This document shows positions 7,010-15,320 of a stretch of DNA of 64,000 nucleotides, one piece after another. The first letter of the stretch is position 1. Every line of letters begins with the position of its first letter. The notes under the pieces were generated by a model. The model did no database searches, had not been told where the DNA came from, and saw nothing but the letters and a program-made list of their open reading frames with translations. Made by a program: the position numbers and the translations under genes. Origin of the DNA: Pseudoflavonifractor sp. AF19-9AC (GTDB taxonomy: Bacteria; Bacillota; Clostridia; Oscillospirales; Oscillospiraceae); the NCBI RefSeq assembly GCF_003478995.1, contig NZ_QUGI01000003.1, positions 372,001 to 436,000 on the forward strand, given 5' to 3'.

Positions 7010-8530
7010 TTGCATTTAAACCCACAGTTTAAGGAAAAAAACCGGGAATCTCTCGCCAGCGTGCTGCCCATCACCGCCATCGTGTTTTTGCTCTCCATCA
7101 CCATCGCGCCCCTGGCGCCGGGCACTCTGGTCCTGTTTTTGTTCGGCGCCATTCTTCTGGTGGCCGGCATGGGCCTGTTCACCGTGGGGGTGGACATCTC
7201 CATGATTCCCATGGGAGAGGGAATGGGGGTGGAGATCAGCCGGCACAAGGGGCCTTTGCTGTTCGTCGTCGCCTATTTTCTTCTGGGCGTACTTACCACG
7301 GTGGCGGAGCCCGATCTGCAGGTTCTGGCCGAACAGGTGCCCGCCATTGAGAACATTGTGCTGATTCTCACCGTGGGGGTGGGGGTCGGCATCTTTCTGG
7401 TGCTGGCCGCCCTGCGCATCCGAAAGGCCATTCCCCTGCGCCGGATGCTGATTATCTTCTACCTGCTGGTCTTTGCCCTGGCCGCCGCCGCCCCCGGCAA
7501 TTTTATCCCCGTCTCCTTTGACTCGGGCGGCGTCACCACCGGCCCGATAACGGTTCCCTTCATCATGGCCCTGGGCCTTGGCATCGCCTCCACCCGGAGC
7601 GACGCCAACTCCGCCAGCGACAGCTTCGGCCTGGTGTCTCTGTGTTCCATCGGCCCCATCCTGTCCGTGCTGATCCTGGGGATTGTCTACCGGCCGGAGG
7701 AGACTCTGTACTCCTCCGCCCAGCTGCCGGAGGTAGAGACCACGGTGGATGCCGCCCGGTACTTTGTCTCCGCCCTGCCCCACTATTTCCAGGAGGTAGC
7801 CCTCTCTCTGCTTCCCATTGTGGCGCTGTTTGTCCTCTTCCAGCTGATCTCCCGCCGCTTTCAGGGCAATCAGATTTTGAAGATCTGCGCGGGGCTGCTG
7901 TATACCTATCTTGGGCTGGTCCTGTTTTTGTGCGGCGTCAACGTGGGCTTTATGCCCGCGGGCCAGTTCATCGGCGCCACCGTAGCCCGCAGCAGCCAGC
8001 GCTGGCTGCTGGTGCCCATCGGCATGCTCATCGGCTATTACATCGTCAAGGCGGAGCCCGCCGTGGCCGTCCTCACCAAACAGGTGGAGGAGGTCTCCAA
8101 CGGCTCCATCTCCCATAAATCCATGGGGCACGCCCTGTCCATCGGCGTATGCGTGTCTGTGGGCCTGGCGATGGTCCGGGTGCTCACTGGCCTGAACATC
8201 CTGTGGCTGCTCATTCCGGGCTATGGCGTTGCCCTGGCCCTCTCCTTCTTTGTCCCCCCCATCTTCACCGGCATCGCCTTCGACTCCGGCGGAGTGGCCA
8301 GCGGCCCCATGACCGCCACCTTCCTGCTCCCCTTTGCCATGGGGGCCTGCACCGCTGTGGGCGGCAATCTGATGACCGACGCCTTCGGCATTGTGGCCAT
8401 GGTGGCCATGACGCCTCTTATTACCATCCAGACCATGGGCCTGGCCAGCCAGATTCGGCACAAGCTGGCCCGCCGCCGCCTGCGCTACCACATGGAGCGT
8501 GTGGAGGATGTGATGGTCTATTTCAACTGA
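7010..8530 (+). CDS. DUF1538 family integral membrane protein with two DUF1538 repeats
   Basis: This 506-residue protein has about twelve hydrophobic segments in two similar halves. Each half contains a near-identical signature: FDSGGVTTGPITVPF (about 170-185) and FDSGGVASGPMTATF (about 424-438), followed by a stretch rich in D, N and S (RSDANSASDSFG and GGNLMTDAFG). Such inverted-repeat glycine-rich motifs are typical of ion-coupled transporters, and DUF1538 proteins are presumed to be transporters with unknown substrate. TTG 7010 follows AAAGGAG by 7 nt; the GTG at 6971 has no such site and lies in a hairpin. The adjacent tandem PII-like gene suggests regulation by a metabolite-sensing partner. 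Confidence 0.85.
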   Translation: MHLNPQFKEKNRESLASVLPITAIVFLLSITIAPLAPGTLVLFLFGAILLVAGMGLFTVGVDISMIPMGEGMGVEISRHKGPLLFVVAYFLLGVLTTVAEPDLQVLAEQVPAIENIVLILTVGVGVGIFLVLAALRIRKAIPLRRMLIIFYLLVFALAAAAPGNFIPVSFDSGGVTTGPITVPFIMALGLGIASTRSDANSASDSFGLVSLCSIGPILSVLILGIVYRPEETLYSSAQLPEVETTVDAARYFVSALPHYFQEVALSLLPIVALFVLFQLISRRFQGNQILKICAGLLYTYLGLVLFLCGVNVGFMPAGQFIGATVARSSQRWLLVPIGMLIGYYIVKAEPAVAVLTKQVEEVSNGSISHKSMGHALSIGVCVSVGLAMVRVLTGLNILWLLIPGYGVALALSFFVPPIFTGIAFDSGGVASGPMTATFLLPFAMGACTAVGGNLMTDAFGIVAMVAMTPLITIQTMGLASQIRHKLARRRLRYHMERVEDVMVYFN

Positions 8531-8546
8531 GAAAGGAGGAGCTTTT

Positions 8547-9224
8547 ATGGCACAGTCCATGCGTTTGATTGTCTCTATCGTGGAGCGCGGCCACGGCGTG
8601 GCCATGCAGAAGCTGTACACCGCCCGCCAGGTGTTCCTCCACCTCCAGTGTGCCGGACGGGGGACAGCCACCTCGGAAATTATGGATATTCTGGGTCTCG
8701 GCTCCAGCGAGAAGGATGTGGTGCTCTCCTTCGCCCCCGCCTCCGCCTGCCAAAGCCTGCTGCAGGAACTGGACAGCGACCTTCGGGGCAGCACCGGTAC
8801 GGCGGGCATTGTATTTTCCCTGCCTGTCAGCGCACTGAACAATCTGGCCGCCGCCCTGGTACTTTTTAAGGCGGAGCAGGCCAAGCGAAACGGAGGAGAT
8901 ACCGCGATGAATCACAACGAGGAGAACACTCTGATTCTGGTGGCCTGCAGCCGGGGCCACACCGATGAGGTTATGTCCACCGCCAAGGAACAGGGGGCCC
9001 GGGGCGGCACCGTCATCAAGGCCCGCCTGTCCGGGCTGGAGGAGCTGGAGCAGGCCTACGACCTGGCTGACCTCACCGCTGAGCGGGAGATTGTAGCCAT
9101 CGTGGTGCCCACTCATCTGCGCGCCCCCATTTTGGAGGCCATCAACGCCGCCCACGGCCTGCGCAGCCCCGCCCAGGCGGTGCTGTGCGCCCTGCCCATA
9201 GAGAAGATCGTACGGCTGGGATAA
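8547..9224 (+). CDS. tandem PII-like signalling protein
   Basis: This 225-residue protein appears to consist of two GlnB/PII-like ferredoxin-fold domains, about residues 5-105 and 126-225, joined by a charged linker. Each has the alternating strand-helix-strand pattern and a second-half segment such as KEQGARGGTVIKARL, which corresponds to the strand leading into the PII T-loop. Ordinary PII proteins are 110-residue trimers, so a fused pair is unusual. The gene begins 16 nt after the DUF1538 stop behind GAAAGGAGG, so the two are co-transcribed and the protein probably gates or senses for that membrane partner. The ligand is unknown. Confidence 0.75.
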   Translation: MAQSMRLIVSIVERGHGVAMQKLYTARQVFLHLQCAGRGTATSEIMDILGLGSSEKDVVLSFAPASACQSLLQELDSDLRGSTGTAGIVFSLPVSALNNLAAALVLFKAEQAKRNGGDTAMNHNEENTLILVACSRGHTDEVMSTAKEQGARGGTVIKARLSGLEELEQAYDLADLTAEREIVAIVVPTHLRAPILEAINAAHGLRSPAQAVLCALPIEKIVRLG

Positions 9225-9248
9225 CCGCGATTTATCTGTATGAACAAA

Positions 9249-9287
9249 GCCGGGACTCCGCATATACAATGCGGAGTCCCGGCTTTT
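9249..9287. terminator. bidirectional terminator between PII gene and clpC
   Basis: A 15-bp perfect stem (GCCGGGACTCCGCAT at 9249-9263 with 9269-9283) and a 5-nt loop, TTTT on the plus side and a T-containing tail on the minus side, placed between two converging genes. Confidence 0.85.
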
Positions 9288-9290
9288 CCC

Positions 9291-11744
9291 TTATTCCAGC
9301 TCCGTGACGGGTCGGGCGGGCCGCCCCCGGACCTGTCCCTCCTCGGCTGTCACATGCAGGGTGTCCCCCTGCTTCAATGTCCCCGCCAGCAGCAGATCTG
9401 CCACCGGGTCCTCCACCTGGGCGGCAATGGCCCGCCGCAGGGGGCGGGCACCGTACTCCCGGCTGCTCCCCTGCCCGGCCAGAAGAGCCACCGCCTGGTC
9501 TTCCGCCTCCAGCTTTATGCCCAGCTGGGCCATGCGGCGGCCGCTCTCCTCCAGCAGCTGCCGGGTAATGGCCTCCAGGACACCCCCGTCCAGGGGATGG
9601 AACACCAGCATGGCGTCCAGCCGGTTGATAAACTCCGGGGAAAAGGCCCGCCGGGCGTCTCCCAGCACTTCCTGTTCCAGGCCCTCCCGCTCCGCCACAC
9701 GATCCCCTGACGCAAAGCCCAGCTTCTTGCCCTGGGCAAACCGTCCCGCCCCCAGGTTGGAGGTCATCACCAGGACGGTGTTGCGGAAGTCTGTCTTCCG
9801 CCCCTGAGCGTCGGTGAGGACACCCTCCTCCATGACCTGGAGGAGGATGGACCAGATGTCCCGGTTGGCCTTCTCCAGCTCGTCCAGCAGCACCACCGAC
9901 CAGGGACAGCGCCGCACCCGCTCGGTGAGCTGCCCTCCCTCCTCATGGCCCACATAGCCCGGAGGGGAGCCGATGAGCCGGGAGACGGTGTGGGCCTCCA
10001 TATACTCTGACATGTCAAAACGCAGCAGGGCCTCCTCACTGCCGAAGAGGGCGGCGGCCAGGCTGCGGCACAGCTGGGTCTTGCCCACGCCGCTGGGCCC
10101 CAGCAGCAGGAAGCTGCCCACCGGGCGCCGGGGGTCCTTCAGGCCCAGGCGGCTGCGGCGGATGGCCTTGACCACCGTCTCCACCGCCCGGTCCTGTCCC
10201 AACAGACTTCTGTGCAGGGTCTCTTCCAATTCCGCCAGGGCCTTGCGGTCTGCCTCGTCCGGGTCAGTGACCGGCACTCCCGTCCATTGGGTGAGTACCT
10301 CGCGAATGTGGCTCTCCTCCACCTGGCAGGGCTGGCAGCTGCTGATCCACTGCTTCTTGCCCTCCTCCAGCTGGCGGCGGAAGCTGCTCTCTGCGTCCCG
10401 GAGCATGGCCGCTTTCTCAAAATTCTGGCCCCGGATGGCTTGCTCCATTTGATGCCCCGCCTGGCAGGCCCGGCTCTCCAGTTCCTTCAGCTCCGGGGGC
10501 AGGGCCCGGCCCGACAGGCGGGCCCGGGAGGCCGCCTCGTCCACCAGATCGATGGCTTTGTCAGGGAGAAAGCGCTGGGGCAGATAACGGATGGACAGGT
10601 CCACCGCCGCCTCCAGAGCCCGGTCGCTGATGGTCAGGTGGTGGTGGCTCTCATACCGCCCCCGCAGGCCCCGGAGAATGGCCAACGTCTTATCCCGGTC
10701 GGGTTCCCGGACGGTGACCGGCTGAAAGCGCCGCTCCAGGGCGGAGTCCTTCTCAATGTGGCGGCGGTACTCGTCCAGGGTGGTGGCTCCGATGACCTGC
10801 AGCTCTCCCCGGGCCAGGGCTGGCTTCAGGATATTGGCCGCGTCAATGGCCCCCTCGGCGCTGCCCGCCCCCACGATGGTGTGCAGCTCGTCGATAAATA
10901 AAATGATGTTGCCCGCCTTGCGGACCTCATTCAGTACGTGTTTGAGCTTTTCCTCAAACTCCCCCCGATACTTGGTCCCTGCCACCATGGCGGACAAGTC
11001 CAGGGCACACACCCGCCGCCCCAACAAATGGCTGGGGGCGGTGCCGTCGGCAATGGCCAGGGCCAGCCCCTCCACCACCGCCGTCTTGCCCACGCCGGGC
11101 TCCCCTACCAGGGCGGGGTTATTTTTGGTGCGCCGGGACAGGATCTGGATGACCCGTTCCAGCTCCTCCTCCCGGCCGATGACCGGATCCAGCTTGCCGG
11201 ACGCCGCCATACGGGTCAGGTCCCGGGCACACTGGTCCAGCTGGCGGGTATCGGTGGGACCGGACCGCTGTTCCGGCTCCCTGGGGCGAAAGCGGGGCGT
11301 GTACTCCTCCCCGCCCAGGGAGGCGCTCACCATCTGATAGAGTCCCTTGCAGTCCACCCCGCAGTCCCGCAGCAGGCGGAAGGCGCCGCTCTCCTCCGTC
11401 CCCAGCAGACCCAGCAGCAGATGTTCCGAATTGATGGCCCGCTGCCCCAGACGGCGGCTCTCCCCCACCGCCCCCTGAATGGCCTGGCAGCAGTGCGGTG
11501 TCAGCCCCTGGTGCAGCGCCGGGCATGGGACCCCAATGCCCACCCGCTGGGCAATGGCCGCCCGCAGCACCGGACTGCCCGCCCCCGACTTGCGCAGCGC
11601 CATAGCCGCGGGACTATACTCCTGACTGGCCAATCCCAGCAGCAGGTGCTCGCTGCCCACGTAGCTGTGCCCCAGGCGGGCGGCATTTTCCTGGGCCAGA
11701 CGAATGGCCCCCAGGGCGGTGGATGTGAAGCGGCTGTCGGACAT
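9291..11744 (-). CDS. clpC: ATP-dependent Clp protease ATP-binding subunit ClpC
   Basis: This is the Hsp100 unfoldase that feeds damaged or regulated proteins to ClpP in the cytoplasm. The 817-residue product has the double Clp N-domain (residues 1-140), AAA module D1 with Walker A GEPGVGKT at 214-221, a UVR-like segment (about 415-450, [10 protein letters not shown]) that marks ClpC rather than ClpB, and AAA module D2 with [11 protein letters not shown] 11744 follows GGGAGGA by a normal distance. The usual ctsR-mcsA-mcsB partners are not adjacent, and no CIRCE element precedes it, unlike clpB in this window. Confidence 0.93.
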   Translation of the reverse strand: MSDSRFTSTALGAIRLAQENAARLGHSYVGSEHLLLGLASQEYSPAAMALRKSGAGSPVLRAAIAQRVGIGVPCPALHQGLTPHCCQAIQGAVGESRRLGQRAINSEHLLLGLLGTEESGAFRLLRDCGVDCKGLYQMVSASLGGEEYTPRFRPREPEQRSGPTDTRQLDQCARDLTRMAASGKLDPVIGREEELERVIQILSRRTKNNPALVGEPGVGKTAVVEGLALAIADGTAPSHLLGRRVCALDLSAMVAGTKYRGEFEEKLKHVLNEVRKAGNIILFIDELHTIVGAGSAEGAIDAANILKPALARGELQVIGATTLDEYRRHIEKDSALERRFQPVTVREPDRDKTLAILRGLRGRYESHHHLTISDRALEAAVDLSIRYLPQRFLPDKAIDLVDEAASRARLSGRALPPELKELESRACQAGHQMEQAIRGQNFEKAAMLRDAESSFRRQLEEGKKQWISSCQPCQVEESHIREVLTQWTGVPVTDPDEADRKALAELEETLHRSLLGQDRAVETVVKAIRRSRLGLKDPRRPVGSFLLLGPSGVGKTQLCRSLAAALFGSEEALLRFDMSEYMEAHTVSRLIGSPPGYVGHEEGGQLTERVRRCPWSVVLLDELEKANRDIWSILLQVMEEGVLTDAQGRKTDFRNTVLVMTSNLGAGRFAQGKKLGFASGDRVAEREGLEQEVLGDARRAFSPEFINRLDAMLVFHPLDGGVLEAITRQLLEESGRRMAQLGIKLEAEDQAVALLAGQGSSREYGARPLRRAIAAQVEDPVADLLLAGTLKQGDTLHVTAEEGQVRGRPARPVTELE

Positions 11745-11805
11745 AGCAGTGTTCCTCCCTACGTAAATCTTCTGTTAATGATTCCCCCTTTTGAAAAATT
11801 TAGCA

Positions 11806-11845
11806 TTGCATTTTTGAAAAGTTGTGTTAGAATGAATGTACATTC
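11806..11845 (+). promoter_or_regulatory. ferredoxin promoter with extended -10 and palindrome at the start site
   Basis: TTGCAT (11806-11811), 16-bp spacer and TGT-TAGAAT (-10 at 11828-11833, extended TGN). Immediately downstream is a perfect 12-bp palindrome GAATGTACATTC (11834-11845) that would cover the transcription start, a good position for a repressor site. No regulator is assigned. Confidence 0.6.
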
Positions 11846-11864
11846 TAAGGGAGGTGTACTTATC

Positions 11865-12035
11865 ATGGCTTATGTTATCGGTGATGCTTGCATCAGCTGT
11901 GGTTCCTGCGCGGATTCCTGCCCCGTGGGCGCTATTTCTCAGGGCGACGACCACTACGTGATCGACGCTGGCGCTTGCCTGGACTGCGGTTCCTGCGCCG
12001 GCAACTGCCCCGTGGGCGCTATTTCCCAGGGCTAA
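11865..12035 (+). CDS. 2[4Fe-4S] ferredoxin, 56 residues
   Basis: A small cytoplasmic electron carrier with two CxxCxxCxxxCP cluster motifs (CISCGSCADSCP and CLDCGSCAGNCP), the clostridial ferredoxin arrangement. The two halves are nearly identical, both ending in VGAISQG, a visible internal duplication. ATG 11865 follows GGGAGGTG. It is a single-gene transcript with its own promoter and terminator and probably serves fermentative redox enzymes encoded elsewhere. Confidence 0.96.
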   Translation: MAYVIGDACISCGSCADSCPVGAISQGDDHYVIDAGACLDCGSCAGNCPVGAISQG

Positions 12036-12046
12036 TGTCAAAAAGC

Positions 12047-12075
12047 AGCGCCGGGTTTTCCCGGCGTTGTTTTTT
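12047..12075 (+). terminator. ferredoxin terminator
   Basis: CGCCGGG (12049-12055) pairs with CCCGGCG (12060-12066), extended by two weaker pairs, and is followed by GTTTTTT. Confidence 0.9.
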
Positions 12076-12122
12076 ATATTTCATAATCTAATTTTTAAAA
12101 TTATATTTAGTCATTTTTTATA

Positions 12123-12151
12123 TTGATATTTTTGGCGGATATGGATATACT
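12123..12151 (+). promoter_or_regulatory. promoter of the hemolysin III gene
   Basis: TTGATA (12123-12128), 17-bp spacer, TATACT (12146-12151), 40 bp before the start codon. Confidence 0.75.
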
Positions 12152-12191
12152 GATGGTGTAAAGAATCGTTCCCCGGAAAGGAGTGTCCGCC

Positions 12192-12914
12192 ATGCGTTCC
12201 GATGTATTGACCGCCCAGTCCCCTCTCTTTGAGCCCAGACCCCGGCGCCGCCGGGAGGTACGGGATCCCTATGACGGCCTGCGCCCCTGGTCGGCTATCA
12301 CCCATGGAGCGGGCGCGGTATTGGCCGTTGTGGGTACGGCCGCACTGCTGCTGCGGGCCCTGCAGCTGGGTCATCCGTCCGAAATACTGCCCTTCTTGAT
12401 TTACGGGCTGTCCATGGTGGGGCTGTACACCGCCAGCACCCTGTACCACTGTCTTAACGTATCCGTTCCCGGACGCATTGCCCTGCGGAAATATGACCAC
12501 TGCTCCATCTATCTGCTCATTGCCGGCAGCTATACGCCCATCTGTCTCACCGCCCTGCGCAACAGCGGCGGCCCCCTTCTGCTCAGCTGTATATGGACCC
12601 TGGCGGCGGCCGGACTGGTGCTCACCATCGCCAAGCTGGGAATCCCCCGCTGGCTCACCAGCACCATCTACCTCATTATGGGCTGGCTGGCCATTTTTGC
12701 CATTGTCCCGCTCTATCGGGCGCTGCCCACTGCCGGATTCGTCTGGCTGCTGGCCGGCGGGCTGTCCTACACCGTAGGCGGTGTACTCTATGCCGTCAAA
12801 TGGCCCGGACGAAACAATCCCCGCTTTGGCTGCCATGAGATCTTCCATCTGTTCATTTTGCTGGGCAGCATCTTTCACTTTATCCTCATGTACCAGGTAA
12901 TCGTAGTCCTGTAA
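12192..12914 (+). CDS. hemolysin III family (YqfA/PAQR-like) membrane protein
   Basis: The 240-residue product has seven hydrophobic helices and the family signatures ITHGAGAVLAVVG near the N-terminus, SALYH-like STLYHCLN in helix 2-3, and the C-terminal HEIFHLFILLGSIFHF, whose histidines bind zinc in PAQR-type proteins. The physiological role of bacterial members is uncertain; they are related to adiponectin receptors and linked to membrane lipid homeostasis. ATG 12192 is 8 nt after GGAAAGGAG, so the in-frame GTG at 12183 is rejected. Single-gene unit with its own promoter and terminator. Confidence 0.92.
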   Translation: MRSDVLTAQSPLFEPRPRRRREVRDPYDGLRPWSAITHGAGAVLAVVGTAALLLRALQLGHPSEILPFLIYGLSMVGLYTASTLYHCLNVSVPGRIALRKYDHCSIYLLIAGSYTPICLTALRNSGGPLLLSCIWTLAAAGLVLTIAKLGIPRWLTSTIYLIMGWLAIFAIVPLYRALPTAGFVWLLAGGLSYTVGGVLYAVKWPGRNNPRFGCHEIFHLFILLGSIFHFILMYQVIVVL

Positions 12915-12927
12915 TTTTTCCAAAATA

Positions 12928-12959
12928 AAAAAGACGCATCCATATGGATGCGTCTTTTT
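12928..12959. terminator. bidirectional terminator between hemolysin III and MATE genes
   Basis: AAAAAGACGCATCC (12928-12941) pairs with GGATGCGTCTTTTT around ATAT. Poly-A before and poly-T after serve both converging genes. Confidence 0.92.
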
Positions 12960-12961
12960 CG

Positions 12962-14356
12962 TTAAGCGTTTTTCTGTTCCTGCCGCGTTTTCAGAGGCAG
13001 GATTTCCTTGCGGTAAACCCGGCGCAAAAACAAGATACAAAGGGTTACAGACGCCAGCTCTGCAATGGGGAAGGCCCACCACACCGCCTGGAGGTCAAAG
13101 AGCCGGGAGAGCAGGAAGGCCACCGGCAGCAGCACCATCAGCTGACGCACCACCGACACCAGCAGAGAGAGCACTCCGTGGCCCAGGGCCTGGAACACAG
13201 AGGAGCTGACCACACAGAAACCTGCGAAGAGAAAGCTGCAGGAAATAATACGAAGAGCGGGCACGCCAATGGTCAGCATATCGCCCGCGGTCTCTCCATC
13301 TGCCATGAACATGGACAGAAATACATGGGGAATCAGCTGGAAGGCCAGCAGACCCAGCAGCATAATGCCCACTGCATACAGAACACTCAGACGAATGGTT
13401 TTAGAGATACGGTCCGGCCGGCCGGCGCCGTAATTGTAGGCCACAATGGGCACCATTCCGTTGTTCAGGCCAAAGACCGGCATAAAAATAAAGGACTGAA
13501 GCTTAAAGTACACACCGAATACCGCCGTGGCAGTGGCGGTAAAGGCCAGCAGGATCTGATTCATGCCGAATACCATGATGGAACCGATGGATTGCATGGC
13601 AATGGAGGGCACGCCAACGCTGTAAATGCCCCGGATAATGGCCCCGTTGGGCCGGAAGCCGCGGAATCTCATCTGCACATCCGGGTTGTGGCGCAGATTA
13701 AAGTAGGCCGACAGGCACGCTCCGCAGATCTGGCCGATGACGGTGGCCAGGGCAGCGCCCGCTACCTCCATCCGCGGAAAGCCGAACAGGCCGAAAATCA
13801 TGATGGGGTCCAGGACAATGTTGATAATAGCCCCCACTGCCTGAGTAATCATGGTGAGGAAGGTCCGCCCGGTGGCCTGGAGAATCCGGTCCAGAGTCAC
13901 ACCGGCAAACATACCCACACTGACGCCGCAGACGATGGTCAGATAGTCCTCACCATAGTCCACAATTGGGGCAATGTCCGTCTGGATGGCATAAAACAGG
14001 CGGGAACAGGTAAAGCCCAGCACGGTAAAGACCAGACAGCTGAGCAGCGCCAGAAACAGGCCGTTGGTGGCAGTCTGGTTTGCTTTCTCCTGGTCCTTCT
14101 GTCCCAGGCTCCTGGAGAGCAGGGCATTGATACCCACGCCGGTGCCCACGCCCACAGAAATCATCAGGTTCTGCACCGGAAACGCCAGAGAAACTGCGTT
14201 CAGCGCATCCTCACTGAGTTTGGCCACAAACACGCTGTCCACCACATTATAGAGGGCCTGTACCAGCATGGAGATCACCATGGGTACGGCCATGTTCAGC
14301 AGCAGACGATTGACGGGCATAACGCCCATTTTATTCTCATTTGCAGGTGTTCCCAC
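12962..14356 (-). CDS. MATE family efflux transporter
   Basis: This 464-residue protein with about twelve helices is a multidrug and toxin extrusion (MATE) family exporter driven by a sodium or proton gradient. It has the MatE domain pattern in two halves, beginning with NMAVPMVISMLVQALYNVVD and including GTGVGINALLSRSLGQ, a typical DinF/NorM-type block. The start is GTG 14356 preceded by GGGAGGAG. It is transcribed from the consensus promoter at 14399-14427. The substrate cannot be predicted. Confidence 0.93.
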   Translation of the reverse strand: MGTPANENKMGVMPVNRLLLNMAVPMVISMLVQALYNVVDSVFVAKLSEDALNAVSLAFPVQNLMISVGVGTGVGINALLSRSLGQKDQEKANQTATNGLFLALLSCLVFTVLGFTCSRLFYAIQTDIAPIVDYGEDYLTIVCGVSVGMFAGVTLDRILQATGRTFLTMITQAVGAIINIVLDPIMIFGLFGFPRMEVAGAALATVIGQICGACLSAYFNLRHNPDVQMRFRGFRPNGAIIRGIYSVGVPSIAMQSIGSIMVFGMNQILLAFTATATAVFGVYFKLQSFIFMPVFGLNNGMVPIVAYNYGAGRPDRISKTIRLSVLYAVGIMLLGLLAFQLIPHVFLSMFMADGETAGDMLTIGVPALRIISCSFLFAGFCVVSSSVFQALGHGVLSLLVSVVRQLMVLLPVAFLLSRLFDLQAVWWAFPIAELASVTLCILFLRRVYRKEILPLKTRQEQKNA

Positions 14357-14398
14357 CCTAATCTCCTCCCAACGTTCTCCTTTTTCACGCAGGAGTAA

Positions 14399-14427
14399 AT
14401 TATAGTAGGAACAAATTTTAATGTCAA
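14399..14427 (-). promoter_or_regulatory. consensus promoter of the MATE gene
   Basis: On the minus strand TTGACA (14427-14422), 17-bp spacer and TATAAT (14404-14399), both hexamers perfect, 42 bp before the GTG start. Confidence 0.9.
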
Positions 14428-14515
14428 CGTTCCCCCGTGCAAAAAACAGATTTTTTCTGATTTTCTCAAATTTCCGGTTTATTTTTTCCTATTCCATTAC
14501 AATTTCGGCCAAAGT

Positions 14516-15184
14516 TTATTCTACTCTTGCCAGGTCCGGAGCCGTACCGCACAGCTTATCCGCCATCCAATCTGCGCCGCTCTCCAAAGACATCACGGAC
14601 ACCTCAAAGGCTGTGCGGAATTCCTGCTTGCCCTCCACGATCTTCGTATAGCCCCGGCTCTGGAGCCGCCCGGACATCTGGAGCCGGTCCCCCACCTCCA
14701 TGGCGCCGCACCGACGTGCCAGACTGCCCCAGGTGATGCAGGGCAGATAGTCCGCCCGCCCATAGCGGCGATTCACCGCCAAAATCATATCGCAGATGGT
14801 CCGCCCCAAGGGCGTCACCCGCAGGCTCGGTTCCTTACACAGGGTGCCCGACAGCTCCAGACGGTTTTCGTCCTCCCCCGGCTCCCGCTGGAGCACCCGG
14901 GCAAAGACATTGATCACCAGGCGGCTGCCTGTTCCGCTGCGGTTGTTGAAGGTACGCACCTCTCCCAGAACGGTTACCTCCTCCCCGGCTCCAAGGCCGG
15001 AGCACTGCTCCAACAGGGTCCGGGGGGCCACCACATACACCCGGTCCTCCGCTCCGGACAGACGGGCAACACACAGGGGAAAGCGGAAAAATTCCACCTC
15101 ATGGTTCACGTGGGAAAACACAGGAGCCTCCTCAAGCCGGCCATGCAGGCGGATTCGGTTGAGGTCGGCGGAGCTTTGTCTCAT
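14516..15184 (-). CDS. single-stranded DNA-binding protein-like, two OB folds
   Basis: This 222-residue protein has two successive SSB/PriB-like OB-fold segments: residues about 8-100, and about 105-205, which carries the better match (ELSGTLCKEPSLRVTPLGR, then CDMILAVNRRYGRADYLPC and ITWGSLARRC). A standard SSB has one OB fold and an acidic DDIPF-type tail; here the tail is missing and a diverged first OB fold replaces it. It may bind single-stranded DNA as a pseudo-dimer. It stands alone between the MATE promoter and a terminator. The ribosome site is weak (GGGAG, 11 nt away). Confidence 0.75.
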   Translation of the reverse strand: MRQSSADLNRIRLHGRLEEAPVFSHVNHEVEFFRFPLCVARLSGAEDRVYVVAPRTLLEQCSGLGAGEEVTVLGEVRTFNNRSGTGSRLVINVFARVLQREPGEDENRLELSGTLCKEPSLRVTPLGRTICDMILAVNRRYGRADYLPCITWGSLARRCGAMEVGDRLQMSGRLQSRGYTKIVEGKQEFRTAFEVSVMSLESGADWMADKLCGTAPDLARVE

Positions 15185-15263
15185 GGAATATCACACTCCC
15201 AAATCGTTGGTTCCTTCCATGTATATGCCCCGCCTCTTCGGGATATGTTGGGCACGGACACAA

Positions 15264-15306
15264 AAAGAGGGCGCCGCCCCACGTGGGGACGACGCCCTTT
15301 TTGCTC
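15264..15306 (-). terminator. terminator after the TPM gene
   Basis: A GC-rich inverted repeat with one bulge (15269-15298) flanked by AAAAAGAGG and CCCTTTTTGC. On the minus strand the tail is CTCTTTTTGTG, ending the xpaC-telA-TPM operon before the SSB-like gene. Confidence 0.8.
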
Positions 15307-15320
15307 TCGTTTTAAATGAC

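Noticed and set aside
7016..8884. 622-codon minus-strand frame opposite the DUF1538 and PII genes
   Set aside because: Same antisense GC-shadow composition; no ribosome site; overlaps two well-supported genes.
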